A DNA stretch of 64,000 nt from Trissonchulus latispiculum (taxonomy: Eukaryota > Nematoda > Enoplea > Enoplida > Ironidae): NCBI GenBank assembly GCA_030248195.1, contig JASAND010026139.1:1-64000 (forward strand). The letters are read 5' to 3'. The notes below the pieces were generated by a model. It was not told the origin of the DNA. It worked only from the letters and a program-made list of their open reading frames with translations, and did no database searches. Positions 11,844 through 23,648 of this stretch are shown piece by piece. A program made the translations under genes and the position numbers. Within the stretch, counting starts at the first letter, position 1; every line of letters begins with the position of its first letter.

Positions 11844-12258
11844 AAAAACCTACTTTACTGACTGTTAATCCACCCTAAATTACTTTACTAATCTTTCGTG
11901 AATGATCAATGTAATCGTTATAAACAGCAACCATTAGCGACAACATGTAGCTCGTATGCATATCTAATCAGTATTGTTGTGATTTCGATAGTGAACAGTC
12001 GGGCCGATTGGCCATACTTTGTATTGATTTGCCTTACGCTTTATTTGCCTTTATTAAAATCCACGTAAGTTCATTTAGTAAATCATGTCTCCACTTATTG
12101 CTATTTAGGGCACCTTAGTTAGGGCCTTTTACTTTTCTTGTTTGGGTTGCACCCTAGGTAGGCCTAGCCAGAGAACCTGCATCGTATCGCCATTTAAGTA
12201 CCGGTTTGGTACCGGACAGTAAACCGGTAGTTAACATTTGGCGACCGTGACAGGACCA
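11840..12258 (+). mobile_element. LTR with primer-binding site (truncated LTR retroelement)
   Basis: The sequence opens TGTTAAAA after the AT run and closes GTTAACA at 12236, so the ends mirror each other as LTR termini do (about 397 bp). TTTGGCGACCGTGACAGG follows at once. This is a typical place and form for a tRNA primer-binding site beginning TGG. It lies inside unit A copy 1 and is absent from copy 2, consistent with a later insertion. No coding part remains downstream. Confidence 0.65.
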
Positions 12259-13416
12259 CTGTCCGGTTTGCTAAATTAAAAAAGTTTCAAATTTCGTGAT
12301 TTTTCGAAAACGATTTTTGAACTTAATTTTGCGATTTATTGAAAAAAGTTTGTATTTTTAGAATCGCAAAAATTAGGAGAATCTTTTAAAACGCTTTTTG
12401 TTTAAGTTTGAAGACTTTGAAATTCTCCTATTGTGTAGGGTGCAACTCTGAAAAATGTCAAATTTTGAAAGTCGGGTTTGTCCGTTGGGGGACTTGTCTT
12501 ACCCCCACCCCCACCCCCCCCCCCCGAGAAGTTTTGAGTTGGGGGACGGCTTAGAAACTGATACTGCGTGCTTGGGGCAGCCCAATAACCTAATTTGCAG
12601 TAAATTTTAGGTAGTTTAAGACAGGATCCCAACCCCCCCACCCCCCACCCCCAAGACGGGAGAAAAATTTTGAAAATTTTTGTAGTTACGAAAATTTTTT
12701 GTGGGTTTTTCCACAACCTTTGTGCCGAACTTTCTCGATACTGAGAAACATTGACACAAAGGAGAAGCAACAGAAGCTGATCTTAGAGCATATATTCGGC
12801 TCACTCATCCAGCTCTCCTCCAAAAACGTTACACGGAGAGAAGCACTCTCCTGTTCTTAATAGGAGCTTCCTAGTTTGATTTTTCGAACAAGACAGTGGA
12901 CAAAAATAGCAGTTAAAATGTGATAATTTTGCATGAAATTTGATAAATATACAGCTTAAAGAATTAAATGTTTCCATGGCGTTCTGATGACGAAATTTAA
13001 ATACTTTCTGAACTTCTGGGGGGCTCTGCCCCCCAAGACCCCCGGTTTGAATGTTAGTGGACCTCTTCTGGTTTTAACACTTTGTCGTTTAATATTAACA
13101 AGTCAACCTACAGTTATACGTACGCAGTCTGCATGCAATTGTAGTGCAGAAACAAAATCCCCCCAAGTCTAGTGCAGAAACAAAATCCCCCCAAGTCTTT
13201 GGTCAAAACCGCCACCCTCTGAAAATTTTTTGTACGCATGTAATCAGCATTATCAATGAGCTAACAAAATTAACCTAGGTTAAAGCTGCAATACACGGCC
13301 TATTAAACCCATAATAACGAAGAATACACAGATAACTGCCATTAGTGTAAAAAACATTTATTTGCATGCTGAATACCCGCTTTAAAATTAGGCCGCGAAG
13401 AGCTAACGTCAACTGG

Positions 13417-13543
13417 AGAAGGGATGTTTGACCGCTGATTCCACGGGAGAAGAGGGGAGGGGATTACCGCAGATTCCACGGGAGAAGAGGGGAGGGGATG
13501 ACCGCAGATTCCACGGGAGAAGAGGGGAGGGGATGACCGCGTT
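13417..13543. repeat. 35-bp minisatellite, array 2
   Basis: Three to four copies of the same 35-bp unit as 11500-11690, within unit A copy 1. Confidence 0.85.
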
Positions 13544-15029
13544 GCGTATGAGGTGTCAGAACCGAAAAATGCATATATACCAGAAAATTAAATGTGACTT
13601 CAGACCAATTATATACAGATTCCACACCACTAGTGGGAGTGTGTGGAGCAGGGGCGTATCTAGGGAGGTATAGGGGTCCGGACCTCCTCCCTTTTCGGAA
13701 ATTTTTTTGTTTTCGGTATTTTTGGCTCAAATTTGCGATTTTTGGGGTAAATAGATCCGGACCCCCACCATTCGGGTTGGACCACTTCTTTTTAAAATCC
13801 TGGATACGCCTATGGCGGGGAGTCGGGGACTAAATGCGTTTTCTGCTTAAAGTATCTAAACCCAGCGGCTAAGCTTATTTTGATGTTATATCTGACTTCC
13901 AGTATGTTGTTTTTATTCAATATATAATGCGTAAGTTTGTATATACGCCCATTCACATATATATTTTTTCAGCTCACTCATCCAGCCCTCCTCCAAAAAC
14001 GTTACACGGAGAGAAGCAAAAGATGAGACATGAAGAAGCAGCAGGTATATATATATATGCATGTATATATATAGTTTAACCTTTGTTAACTTGTAGTTAC
14101 AATACGTAGTTGTTGTTGTTGTTGTTGTTACAATTGCAGTTACATATATTTCAATCTTTTATTGTTAAATTGCAGTTACAAAAAAAGGTATTAATTTATC
14201 TCTTTCCATTAACACATTAGACTGGGGGTATTCTAGGCAAAAATAAGTGGGGGGGGGGACGCCCCCACCCCCACTAGTGGGGGGAGGTCCAAAAGTGGGA
14301 GGGATAAAAGTGGGCCTAAAAATACTAAAAATACAGTAAATAGCCTGTTTTCCACATATAATACTATGACTATACTTAAAAGTGCTCCAAAATCAAGTTT
14401 TAGCACCAAAAAAGTTTTGACAAAGCGGAGGCGAAGCCGGTAAATTTTTGAAAATTTTGACCAAAAATCCTAAGAATTTGGCAATTTCTAGGCATCTCAG
14501 GGTGAGTGGGGTGAAGTCCAAAAAGTGGGGAGGGTAACGAGTGGGGGGCGCCCCCCCCCGCAGTAAAAAACCCCAGGTAGAATTCAGTAAAATTTGAAGA
14601 TTAACAATGGAAACTATTGTTACAACTATGTAGTATATAGCTAAAACAGGCGATAAATTGCACAAAAACGGCCCGAAACTAAAAAATTCGACTTTGTAAT
14701 GTTAAAGAGCTGGCTCCGGTTATTCGGAATTCCGGTCGATCCCAAATTATATACGTATGTATATATAATTTCAGCTCGGTCATCGAGCCCCCCTGACGCA
14801 GAATCAACCATGGCGTATCGCCACTGTGATATTATGTTTGATTGTTAAATTACTACTGATTGTATATCTTTAGGGTTATGAATGTTACGGATGAAATAGT
14901 CTGGGTCCATGTTCTACAATAATGTCTTTCGTAAATCATTTGCCACTGCAACTATTCATCATCATTTATTTGTTAAACATGGTGTAGATACTGAGCACAA
15001 GATCAAGACTAACGTCCAGATTTATTAAA

Positions 15030-15212
15030 ATGGATTCCAAAGTTATGAAATTATTGGAACAATGCTGTACAGATCCTGACGAAGTCATTATTCGCCATCC
15101 CAGAAGAACTGTCATATTTCGTAAGATGTTTGATAACCCTGTTGGAATACGCGGTTACACCAAAAAACATGTCAACCGAGTCATCGTCAATTGCATCGTC
15201 AAAGACAACTGA
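15030..15212 (+). pseudogene. Small ORF of unit B, frameshifted copy
   Basis: Starts 'MDSKVMKLLEQCC'. The same ORF at 30155-30352 runs to 65 codons. Here one extra A in a run of A's near 15165 shifts the frame, so the last ~18 codons differ. I do not recognise the family. The N-terminal half is rich in charged residues, with no membrane segment. It is intact up to the slip, and function is unknown. Confidence 0.4.
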
Positions 15213-15817
15213 TCGTGACTGCTTTTAGGAATTTGCCTTTAGAAATAAAAGACATGTGCTCCCATCTTGCATTAGAACGGCACCACGGAACCTTCCAGGA
15301 TTGGAGACGGCGTCCTCTAACTCACAGGCAGTTTCTTCTTTTTATTTTTTCCCTGAATTCGACCGAAAATATAGATTGACTATTTGGATCTTTATGGCAC
15401 GGGCAATACTGACAATTTTCTGTAGATAACAGTTGTTGCGATGAAGGTCTGAATAAATAATAAACAAAGTTTTTGACTATGATATCGTTCTTATTGCCTC
15501 GCTTCGCTTCCTTAAATAGTCTATTATTGATTCGAAAATTATCTTTTATTCAACAAATATATACAAGATTCACCTCAAACATTAATATCCAGGTCTTGTA
15601 AACAATATTTGTTTTCAATATTATACTGCATACAGGCCTGTAAAGGTTCAAAATGCATAGCAAGCTAGTGCTCTCCAGACTTTGTCGATGGATCCGTATT
15701 TAGCATAAAACAGGCCGGTCTGCGTGGCACCGTTGGTAGCCGATCACTAGGGAATACACCCAGAAAGAGTTTACGCAGATATGGATCAAGTTTAAACTGG
15801 ATCATGGACTTTCTAAA

Positions 15818-16156
15818 CTATTCACAGTAACCTTCCTGTGCCCAACTAACGAGTTCCATATGACTGCTTTTATTAATTTTCAGATCTCTCATTTTATGGT
15901 GAAGGTATTTTCGATTTGGATTTTCGACCAATTTTCGATTGGCGTTATAGCAAAATTCCCAGCAGTGCTCCCACTCAACGTAGGCACAACCTAGTTGTGT
16001 CCATCGTTGTATCGTTGTACCTTCCACGAGAAGATTACATCGTGCTAATCTCTTATACAAATAGTCTCCATTTTCTATGGTAGCATTTTTATTTCCTAAC
16101 TGAGGTATCAAGGTTTGCATAGCCCCATTATCATCAACAACGGTTACATAATACAT
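15818..16156 (-). CDS. Unknown 112-codon ORF of unit B (copy 1)
   Basis: Opens 'MYYVTVVDDNGAMQT' and ends 'WAQEGYCE'. It has a Trp/Tyr/Cys-rich middle ('AYVEWEHCWEFCY') and no signal peptide or membrane helix. The predicted protein is identical in copy 2 (31280-31618), and the DNA around it is also nearly identical. That means either a recent duplication or selection, and I cannot separate these. The minus-strand ORF upstream (16256-16514) may be another exon or gene of the same element. I do not recognise the family. Confidence 0.45.
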   Translation of the reverse strand: MYYVTVVDDNGAMQTLIPQLGNKNATIENGDYLYKRLARCNLLVEGTTIQRWTQLGCAYVEWEHCWEFCYNANRKLVENPNRKYLHHKMRDLKINKSSHMELVSWAQEGYCE

Positions 16157-16255
16157 TTAGATTCTCTTCCTTGTAGTGTAGCTACAGGAAGTGAAAGTTT
16201 TCCTAGCATTTCAGAACTTAAATAAGATCAGCTTGACATAATATATGCATTAACG

Positions 16256-16514
16256 TTAAATTGAGTAGATCAGATGAGTTATAACGTTTATTAACCTATT
16301 AAAGTCGATGGAAATGAAGCTGTCAAATTCTCCATATATGATTATGTCTACTCCTTGTGAGTGATTGCTAAATAGATCTTTCAGTTGCATACAGAGTGAA
16401 AGATCTCCTTCCCGAATAAGTTTCATTGCGCTTCCATCCACATTATCTGCTGTCAGATTTAACACAAAAGTTGTATACCCAGCATTGAAGTCTTTATACG
16501 TAATATAAGTTCTT
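16256..16514 (-). CDS. Possible capsid-like C-terminal exon of a transposon/virus-derived protein
   Basis: The frame is open from about 16514 to the stop at 16256, with no ATG. It contains 'DFNAGYTTFVLNLTADN', then a charged part, then 'IIIYGEFDSFISIDFNR'. This pattern ('GYxxFxxxLT', then a strand ending 'xxYxEFDxxIxID') resembles the conserved end of F54H12.2-like proteins. Those are uncharacterised transposon- or virus-derived proteins, some of which are proposed capsid or hexon components of integrated DNA elements. The resemblance is from memory and needs a profile search. The start is missing, so it is an exon or a remnant. Copy 2 is at 31718-31976. Confidence 0.35.
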
Positions 16515-18010
16515 TATCGCTATTGGCCATGTTAATTGCTTCAAATAGGTAGATTCTCTTCCTTGTAGTGTAGCTACAGGAAGTGAAAGTTTTCCTAGCA
16601 TTTCAGAACTTAAATAAGATATAGGGTACAGTATATTTGAAATCATTCCAGTATATCCACATTGGATGTTCCGGCTTGTACTCACCCCACATTTTAGTGA
16701 TAATTCACTGATTTTGCAGATTTCAAACTTAAGGGGGGATCACTTTGCTCTCCCTCTGATCTTGCTCATTTTCACATATTTTGTAGTCCCCATGGGTCCT
16801 CAAAACAAGACAAGTGCGTTTTGCGTAACATTGCTTCTGTCGTTCTGTAAAGCCCTTCAAAGGTGACTTTGACATGTTTTAAACATAGGAAAATGAAAAA
16901 GTTAGGTTTAAAAGTTTGTGGCAGAATAATTTTTCGCTGTATGAAAGATACAGCGCTGAAAATTCCCACTTATGCCAAGGACATATTGTAGAGTGCATCT
17001 AGTTAGGTGCAATTCTGTTGAGTGGCGGATTTTGGGTGAATTTTTAAAGTCAGAATTTTGGAAAATCCAGCGTTTTTGGACTATGAAAAACAGGATCAAC
17101 AGTACTTTTTTGCTTGTACTGAACGATTGGCAAAGGCTACAGAAATGGCCAATGGAAATCTGCACTCTGCTCATAAAAATACGTCTTACGAAAGTATTTG
17201 CAAGTTTCTATTGACTATAGTCAGCTCAAAAAATTTGCCACAAAAACAGCTATCATTTGACATTTAACGCATCCAGTGAACCGACAATGCAAAGCTTTCT
17301 TTATGTATCTACATAAATTACATGGAGTATATATTTTGTCAACTCAATGTTAAGAATCTTAAGTACCTACCTGTGTTAGAGTTTTTGTAATTTTAAAGTG
17401 GTTTCAAACACACCTTTCCGACTCGCTGACCAAATAGCGTGAACTGATTAGTATTTCTGTTGAAAGTATTGCACCTGGGATGTAATGAAGATTTTTAATT
17501 GTAATAGAATAGGGGGCCTCCGACTTTTTCTTGCGCCCGGCAGTGGGAGGGGTATCCTACATTAAGGACACAGGATTTATTACAGTTCCCACAAAATGTA
17601 AAAGACCCGAACTGGAACAAATACTGTTAAAATGAGGTGCAATTTATTGCACCTCAGCAGTTTGCAGTCTACCGAAAAACAGAAACAAAAGGTGCAATTT
17701 CAAATTCCGTAGTGGGACACTTCGCCACAGTTTATTGCTCTTTTTCTAAATACGAAAGGGAATGGTGTTTACAGTCAATTGGAAACGAGAAGGAAAGGGA
17801 GGGGGCTTGAAATACTGTGTTAAATGTGAGACGGTTTTTGTATGCTACTGCAATAAAGTGGTAAGAAATCCCGTTTTCTGTTGTTTGAAATGTTTGCAAC
17901 TTGTAAAGCAATGTTAACTGTTAAAAGTCCAATTTTTGACTAGTTTCAATTTGAAATTATAAACTGCAACTTTTCAGTGCTTTAAATCATAAATGACAAT
18001 TTTGTAATTT

Positions 18011-18415
18011 AAATTAGTAAAAAATTTTATTTTTTAACGTTGTATTAATATTTGTACATTATTAACTTATTATTATTAATTTCATAAAAGTTTTACCCAA
18101 AAGGAAAATGTATAATAAACGCAGTAAGAGCTATTTCTAATAATGTGACGATTACCCCCTCTTTCAACATTACAGTTTAAAATCTTTCCTTATATTTAAG
18201 TCTAAGATCAAGTACCCAAAGAGAACAATAAGTGTCTCACAATCTTTCAAATCAGAGGATTAGGACCACACTTGAGGGTTTGGTAACGTTTTCCCTAAGG
18301 GCTCACTGATTAGACAATACGGCTCTAGTGCGCGCAAAAGGCGCACACAAATGTTGCATATGCACTCACACACATATTATTTTTGCAATGGATATAAGAG
18401 GTCAGCTCTTGATCT
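18011..18415. other. AT-rich non-coding segment
   Basis: No gene seen. This stretch has no counterpart in copy 2, where 33023-33300 holds a different sequence. Confidence 0.5.
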
Positions 18416-18552
18416 GTCTTAATGGCCAAAGGGCAGAAGAGGCTGTAGTTTTATTTTTCCAAATCTAATGTAATTTTCTCAACATTTTTCTTGAGCTCCA
18501 ACTTTCTCTACTAACTTGTTATATTAACATGGATCTATATCTTATTTTTCAG

Positions 18553-18626
18553 GATATTTATTTATCAATTGTTCAGCAGCGATCCGATTATGAGTAAGCG
18601 AGGACTACCGAAACTGGAAGTCAAGA
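18553..18626 (+). other. Repeated exon-like segment (copy 1)
   Basis: Preceded by a pyrimidine-rich acceptor (TTATTTTTCAG) and followed by GTAAGT at 18627. It contains an ATG at 18590 and opens 'MSKRGLPKLEVK'. An almost identical segment with the same splice signals is at 33449-33522. About 140 bp of shared sequence also lies upstream in both ('CTTAATGGCCAAAGGGCAG'). It could be a first coding exon of a gene duplicated with the repeat. No following exon was found. Confidence 0.4.
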
Positions 18627-18639
18627 GTAAGTCATCCAA

Positions 18640-19124
18640 TTATTTACAGAATTAAAGGATCTCTGGGTCTTGCCTCGATTACCCTCAACCCTAAAAAAAC
18701 TTGAGCTAATGAGCTAAAATTTGGCTGGGTATGTTTCCGACCACTCTGAATTCAAAGATCGCTTAATGACTTTAAAAAACCGAAAATTAAAAAATTAAGA
18801 AACTTAATATTTTCTAAAATTTGTAGGTTTCAATCGGATACTAGAGTACATAATAGAATAAGAGTTTCCATTTTTAGCTTCGATTTGCTTGTCACAAAGA
18901 GTATATATACTAATTGATGTTCGTCAAATATCGCGGGTACCCGCGACCGCGTCCAACTCTGCATTACATTAGGAACACTTGTATTATCAACATTCATATA
19001 TACGTGTTTGCGTTAATCAAATCAAGCTGCTACAGTTTTAAAAATTAAAATTAAATTCTAACTTATACAAATTAAATCAACATATATATATAATAAATGT
19101 AAATAAATAAATAAATATATATAT
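18640..19124. other. Non-coding, no gene recognised
   Basis: AT-rich. A GC-rich scrap at 18934-18958 (GCGGGTACCCGCGACCGCG) resembles the end of the hAT-like element at 60768-61395. Confidence 0.4.
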
Positions 19125-19221
19125 ATATACATAATTATATACGTACATGTTTATCATACGTATCTGCACATTTGTGTGCAATGCGAACACCCATACGTAA
19201 TAAACCTTGCAGTTAATCTTG

Positions 19222-19425
19222 AGAAGAGGGGAGGGGATGCCCGCAGATTCCACGGGAGCAGAGGGGAGGGGATGACCGCCGATTCCACGGGAGAAGAGGG
19301 GAGGGGATGACTGCTGATTCCACGGGAGAAGAGGGGAGGGGATGACCGCAGATTCCACGGGAGCAGAGGGGAGGGGTGACCGCTGATTCCACGGGAGAAG
19401 AGGGGAGGGGATGACCGTTGATTCA
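19222..19425. repeat. 35-bp minisatellite, array 3
   Basis: Five to six copies of the unit described at 11500-11690. Confidence 0.85.
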
Positions 19426-20339
19426 CGGGAGCTACGCTTAGTTTGATGTCATATCTAACTTCCAGTGTGTTGCTTTTATTTAATATATAATGCGTAAGTT
19501 TGTATATACACCCATTCATGTATATATATATATATATATTCAGCTCACTCATCCAGCCCTCCTCCAAAAACGTTACACGGTAGAACCCAACCCCCACACC
19601 CCCCACCCCCAACACGGGAGAAAAATTTTGAAAATTTTTGTAGTTAGGAAAATTTTTTGTGGGTTTTCCACAACCTTTGTGCCGAACGTTCTCGATACTG
19701 AGAAACATTGACACAAAGGAGAAGCAACAGAAGCTGATCTTAGAGCATATATTCGGCTCACTCATCCAGCTCTCCTCCAAAAACGTTACACGGAGAGAAG
19801 CACTCTCCTGTTCTTAATAGGAGCTTCCTAGTTTGATTTTTCGAACAAGACAGTGGACAAAAATAGCAGTTAAAATGTGATAATTTTGCATGAAATTTGA
19901 TAAATATACAGCTTAAAGAATTAAATGTTTCCATGGCGTTCTGATGACGAAATTTAAATACTTTCTGAACTTCTGGGGGGCTCTGCCCCCCAAGACCCCC
20001 GATTTGAATGTTAGTGGACCTCTTCTGGTTTTAACACTTTGACGTTTAATATTAACAAGTCAACCTACAATTATACGTACGCAGTCTGCATGCAATTGTA
20101 GTGCAGAAACAAAATCCCCCCAAGTCTTTGGTCAAAACCGCCACCCTCTGAAAATTTTTTGTACGCAATCAGCATTATCAATGAGCTGACAAAATGAACC
20201 TAGGTTAAAGCTGCAATACACGGCCTATTAAACCCATAATAACGAAGAATACACAGATAACTGCCATTAGTGTAAAAAACATTTATTTGCATGCTGAATA
20301 CCCGCTTTAAAATTAGGCCCCGAAGAGATAACGTCAACT

Positions 20340-20570
20340 GGAGAAGGGATGTTTCACCGCTGATTCCACGGGAGAAGAAAGGAGGGGGTGACCGTAGATT
20401 CCACGGGAGAAGAGGGGAGGGGATGACCGCAGATTCCACGGGAGAAGAGGGGAAGGGATGACCGCAGATTCCACGGGAGAAGAGGGGAGGGGATGACCGT
20501 TGATTCCACGGGAGAAGAGGGGAGGGGTGACCGCAGATTCCACGGGAGAAGAGGATAGGGGATGACCGCG
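20340..20570. repeat. 35-bp minisatellite, array 4
   Basis: Six to seven copies of the same unit. This is longer than the corresponding array of copy 1 (13417-13543), so the array has expanded or contracted since duplication. Confidence 0.85.
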
Positions 20571-21126
20571 TTGCGTATGAGGTGTCAGAACCGAAAAATG
20601 CATATATACCAGAAAATTAAATGTGACTTCAGACCAATTATATACAGATTCCACACCACTAGTAGGAGTGTGTGGAGCAGGGGCGTATCTAGGGGGGTAT
20701 AGGGGTCCGGACCTCCTCCCTTTTCGGCAATTTTTTTGTTTTCGGTATTTTTGGCTCAAATTTGCGATTTTTGGGGTAAATAGATCCGGACCCCCACCAT
20801 TCGGGTTGGACCACCTCTTTTTAAAATCCTGGATAAGCCTATGGTGGGGAGTCGGGGACTAAATGCGTTTCCTGCTTAAAGTATCTAAACCCAGCGGCTA
20901 AGCTTATTTTGATGTTATATCTGACTTCCAGTATGTTGTTTTTATTCAATATATAATGCGTAAGTTTGTATATACGCCCATTCACATATATATTTTTTCA
21001 GCTCACTCATCCAGCCCTCCTCCAAAAACGTTACACGGAGAGAAGCAAAAGAAGAGACCTGAAGAAGCAGCAGGTATATATATATATATGTATATATAGA
21101 TTAACCTTAACCTTGTTTAACCTGTA

Positions 21127-21245
21127 TATAAGTGGGGGGAGGAAGCCTAAAAAAGTGGGGAGGGTAACGAGTGGGGGGCGTCCCCCCCAGTAAAAAACCC
21201 AGGTAGAATTCAGTAAAAGTTTGAAGATTAACAATGGAAACTACG
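21127..21245. repeat. Fragment of unit B
   Basis: Matches the end of the G/C-tract module of unit B ('GTGGGGAGGGTAACGAGTGG' and the 'GTAGAATTCAGTAAAA' that follows). The rest of B is missing. Confidence 0.65.
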
Positions 21246-21422
21246 ACCACCTTGTCCAATTTTTACCAGAGTCACAGAGTATAAGGCATACCAGCATAAG
21301 TACAAACAAAAATTGTTTCGGCAGGAAACAACTTGCGGGGGAGGACAAACTGCAGGCACATGCTGATATTTTGGATGTCCGCTAACGATAGAAAGGCGGA
21401 TATCTGGCGAAATAGTAAACAC

Positions 21423-21683
21423 CGATGATGGAACCGTTTCACTTATCCTTGACATGGTGACACGGTGACACGGTTCAGCACTGGCCCGGTGGCCTGGTGT
21501 ATCGGTAAAACTCCGTAAATTAATTTTTTGTATTTTTTAATATTTCTTAATTGTAAATGAAAAAACTTCAAATGCTATGGCAAGTCACCGGGTCAGGACC
21601 TGGTCGAAGCTTGTGACCAAGTGACCCTGGCCAAAAACTGACCGGAACTGACCTGGTTTCCCGGTGACCCGGTTCCGTCGCTG
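21423..21683. mobile_element. hAT-like miniature element with GGTGACCC repeats
   Basis: An 8-bp direct duplication GTAAACAC flanks it (21415-21422 and 21684-21691). The ends CGATGATGGAACCG and CGGTTCCGTCGCTG are imperfect inverted repeats. Both ends carry repeats of the GTGACCCGG type. It is 261 bp with no ORF. An 8-bp duplication with short inverted ends fits the hAT superfamily, and this is a non-autonomous copy. Confidence 0.65.
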
Positions 21684-21691
21684 GTAAACAC

Positions 21692-23289
21692 AAACGATGC
21701 ATACCGCTGGTATATACATAGCGAAATTTTAAACCAAAATATGTAGGTACGTACGTATTTAGCTATCTATTGTCTATCATAAATAGCATAACATAAATGT
21801 AGTATCGTTTCCAAAATATATATACTTATTTTTTGAAGTAGGTACGCATCCGGTAAATAATACCAAATCTATGACAGGTGGTGGTGTAGGGCACCTGCCT
21901 AAAGAGCAGCTGCCCCTGCTACTTGTAGTCATCATTTGAGGTGACACTCGTTGCTCAAATATATACTGTGTGTCTGGAAATGAGAACCGGCACCGTAGAC
22001 CCTGGACAAGGGGAGGAAAATTTTCCGACGATAACCATTATCTTTATACTGGGATGTTTTAGTTGGTTGGGGGTGGACAATTGGTGTTCATTTTTGGTCA
22101 ATATTGTGAAACATTTTCAGGCTTCGCAAGCTATTTTTGGTGAAAATCGTCAATTTTGGTACTAAAACTTTGAGCACTTTTAAGGTTAGTTATAGCAGAG
22201 TATGCTAAAAATGTGCTATTTGTACTGCTTTTTCGCATTTTAAGGTCATTTTATGTCCTCCCATTTTTGGTCCTTCCCCTACCGCAAGTGGAGTAGCCTC
22301 ACTTCCCTCCACTTTTTTGGTCTAGAGAAAACAGCTATGCAACATAAATAATAACAATACTAAGTTATATATTGTAAATTATATGATAAATACGTAATAA
22401 ATAATAAGTTAAATGCAACATCGATGCATATGGTCTCGAAACAAAGACACGATTGATTTAAGCTAAGCATAGCAAACATAGCTAAACATTGTAATAAACA
22501 TAGTATTAAATAAACGACTAACGTTCCTGAGCACCTGTTCCTGATCTCCTTTGAAAAGATAAATTTACTGCATTTGACAATTACCGTGATAGTAGTGAAA
22601 GTTTGCAAACTTGAGTTTAACCTAAATTTAAATTCTTTTACATTTTTGGAAGGTAATTGACTACTGTTAACAAATAAAAATTTGACTACGCATATATAAA
22701 GTATCATAGATATTATTGGTATTATGCTATTTTGACCAATATGTTCTACATAGCGTCGTTTCATCTTTAAGGTTAGATGACTGGCATTTTGGCAAAGAGA
22801 GCTGTTTTGCCAATGAGCGTAATGAGCGTGCCAATGAGTGAGCCTATGGGCGTACTCAGGCTGGTATATAACCCTTAACAGAGCTGTTGTGAGTAGTCCG
22901 AGTTTTGATCCAAGATCAAACTTCTTATCCCAACAGCAATGTTAATGGCTGCCAGTCTGTGGACGACCACAGGGATTAATGGTCGAAAAGTCGCGACCTA
23001 AAATTGAACAGACCCCGTAGCAAGAAAAGGCCAATCATCTAACCTCAAGGATGACGTATTACATACGTTGTTCCATTAAAAATAGTTTTGATCAGATTTG
23101 GCATGCGTACGTATATACTGGCTCTTTTTTAGGGTTGTGAAAGTGTGAGGCTTAAGTTTTTAGATAAAAAAGCGCATGATTAAGGTAAAAACGCGCTATT
23201 CTTAAGCTTGAAATGAACTTATTGGTCCTGGAATTAACTTATAAATTAGCTAAAAATTGAGAACATTTTTGAAGAATTGACCTCAAAAC
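21692..23289. other. Non-coding, no gene recognised
   Basis: Includes a 134-codon minus-strand ORF (22360-22764) with hydrophobic stretches but no recognisable family or splice context, which I treat as chance. No RNA gene or clear repeat boundary seen. Confidence 0.45.
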
Positions 23290-23395
23290 ATTAATTTTTC
23301 GACACTTTTGGGCGACCCTCAAAAAAGCGGGTGGGGGCTTGCCGAAAAGTGGGGGGGGGGCGAACCACCCCCCACTAAAAATACCAGAATATACA
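23290..23395. repeat. G/C-tract repeat fragment
   Basis: 'AAAAAAGCGGGTGGGGGCTT' followed by 'GTGGGGGGGGGGCGAACC', of the same style as the module at 14217-14578. A short decayed copy. Confidence 0.4.
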
Positions 23396-23648
23396 TATGT
23401 TTATGTTTATAGGATGCCAGCAATTCCCAGTGGCCTGGTAACGGGGTGCCTTGGATCCCCAAACCCAAACATCCGGGAATTCCGGCGGCGGATCCGCCAA
23501 GGTAGACGGGCCGTCATCCTGCGCTGGACCAGCAGGAGAAATTTTCGCCGCCACGACCGGCGGCATCGCTGTGGGGTTGGTGCAGGACCGCCTTGGGAAT
23601 ACGATCTGCAGGCGAAGACTCTGCAGGTCGTGGTTAGCGGGAGCCCCC

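Larger units (their letters stand above)
11407..14062. repeat. Long repeat unit A, copy 1
   Basis: Collinear with 19125-21085 at high identity over most of its length: the AT-rich start, two 35-bp minisatellites, the 'GGGGGGCTCTGCCCCCCAAGACCCCC' region near 13018, and the 'CCGGACCTCCTCCCTTTTCGG' region near 13679. Copy 1 carries an extra ~830 bp (about 11785-12617) with an (AT)n run and an LTR. Unit A is followed directly by unit B here. No ORF in it looks like a recognisable protein. It is probably a decayed, non-coding mobile element. Confidence 0.7.
14217..18010. repeat. Long repeat unit B, copy 1
   Basis: Collinear with 29342-33022 at very high identity. It starts with a G/C-tract module (14217-14578, 'ACTGGGGGTATTCTAGGC' to 'AAAAAACCCCAGGT'), then three small ORFs described separately. 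Relative to copy 2 it lacks about 340 bp after 15230. It has an extra 72-bp duplicate at 16548-16620 and an extra segment of about 390 bp (16866-17253). It is probably a mobile element that once carried genes. Confidence 0.75.
19125..21085. repeat. Long repeat unit A, copy 2
   Basis: Collinear copy of 11407-14062 without the LTR and long AT run. It carries minisatellite arrays at 19222-19425 and 20340-20570. It is followed after about 40 bp by a fragment of unit B (21127-21245), so A and B were adjacent in the ancestral unit. Confidence 0.7.

Noticed and set aside
11500..20570. Regular 35-bp repeats, and the 50-bp repeats at 28155-29060, as possible CRISPR arrays
   Set aside because: The units are head-to-tail with no unique spacers, and the DNA is eukaryotic. 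They are minisatellites.
22360..22764. 134-codon minus-strand ORF with hydrophobic segments
   Set aside because: AT-rich DNA easily gives such frames. There is no family, splice context or repeat conservation.
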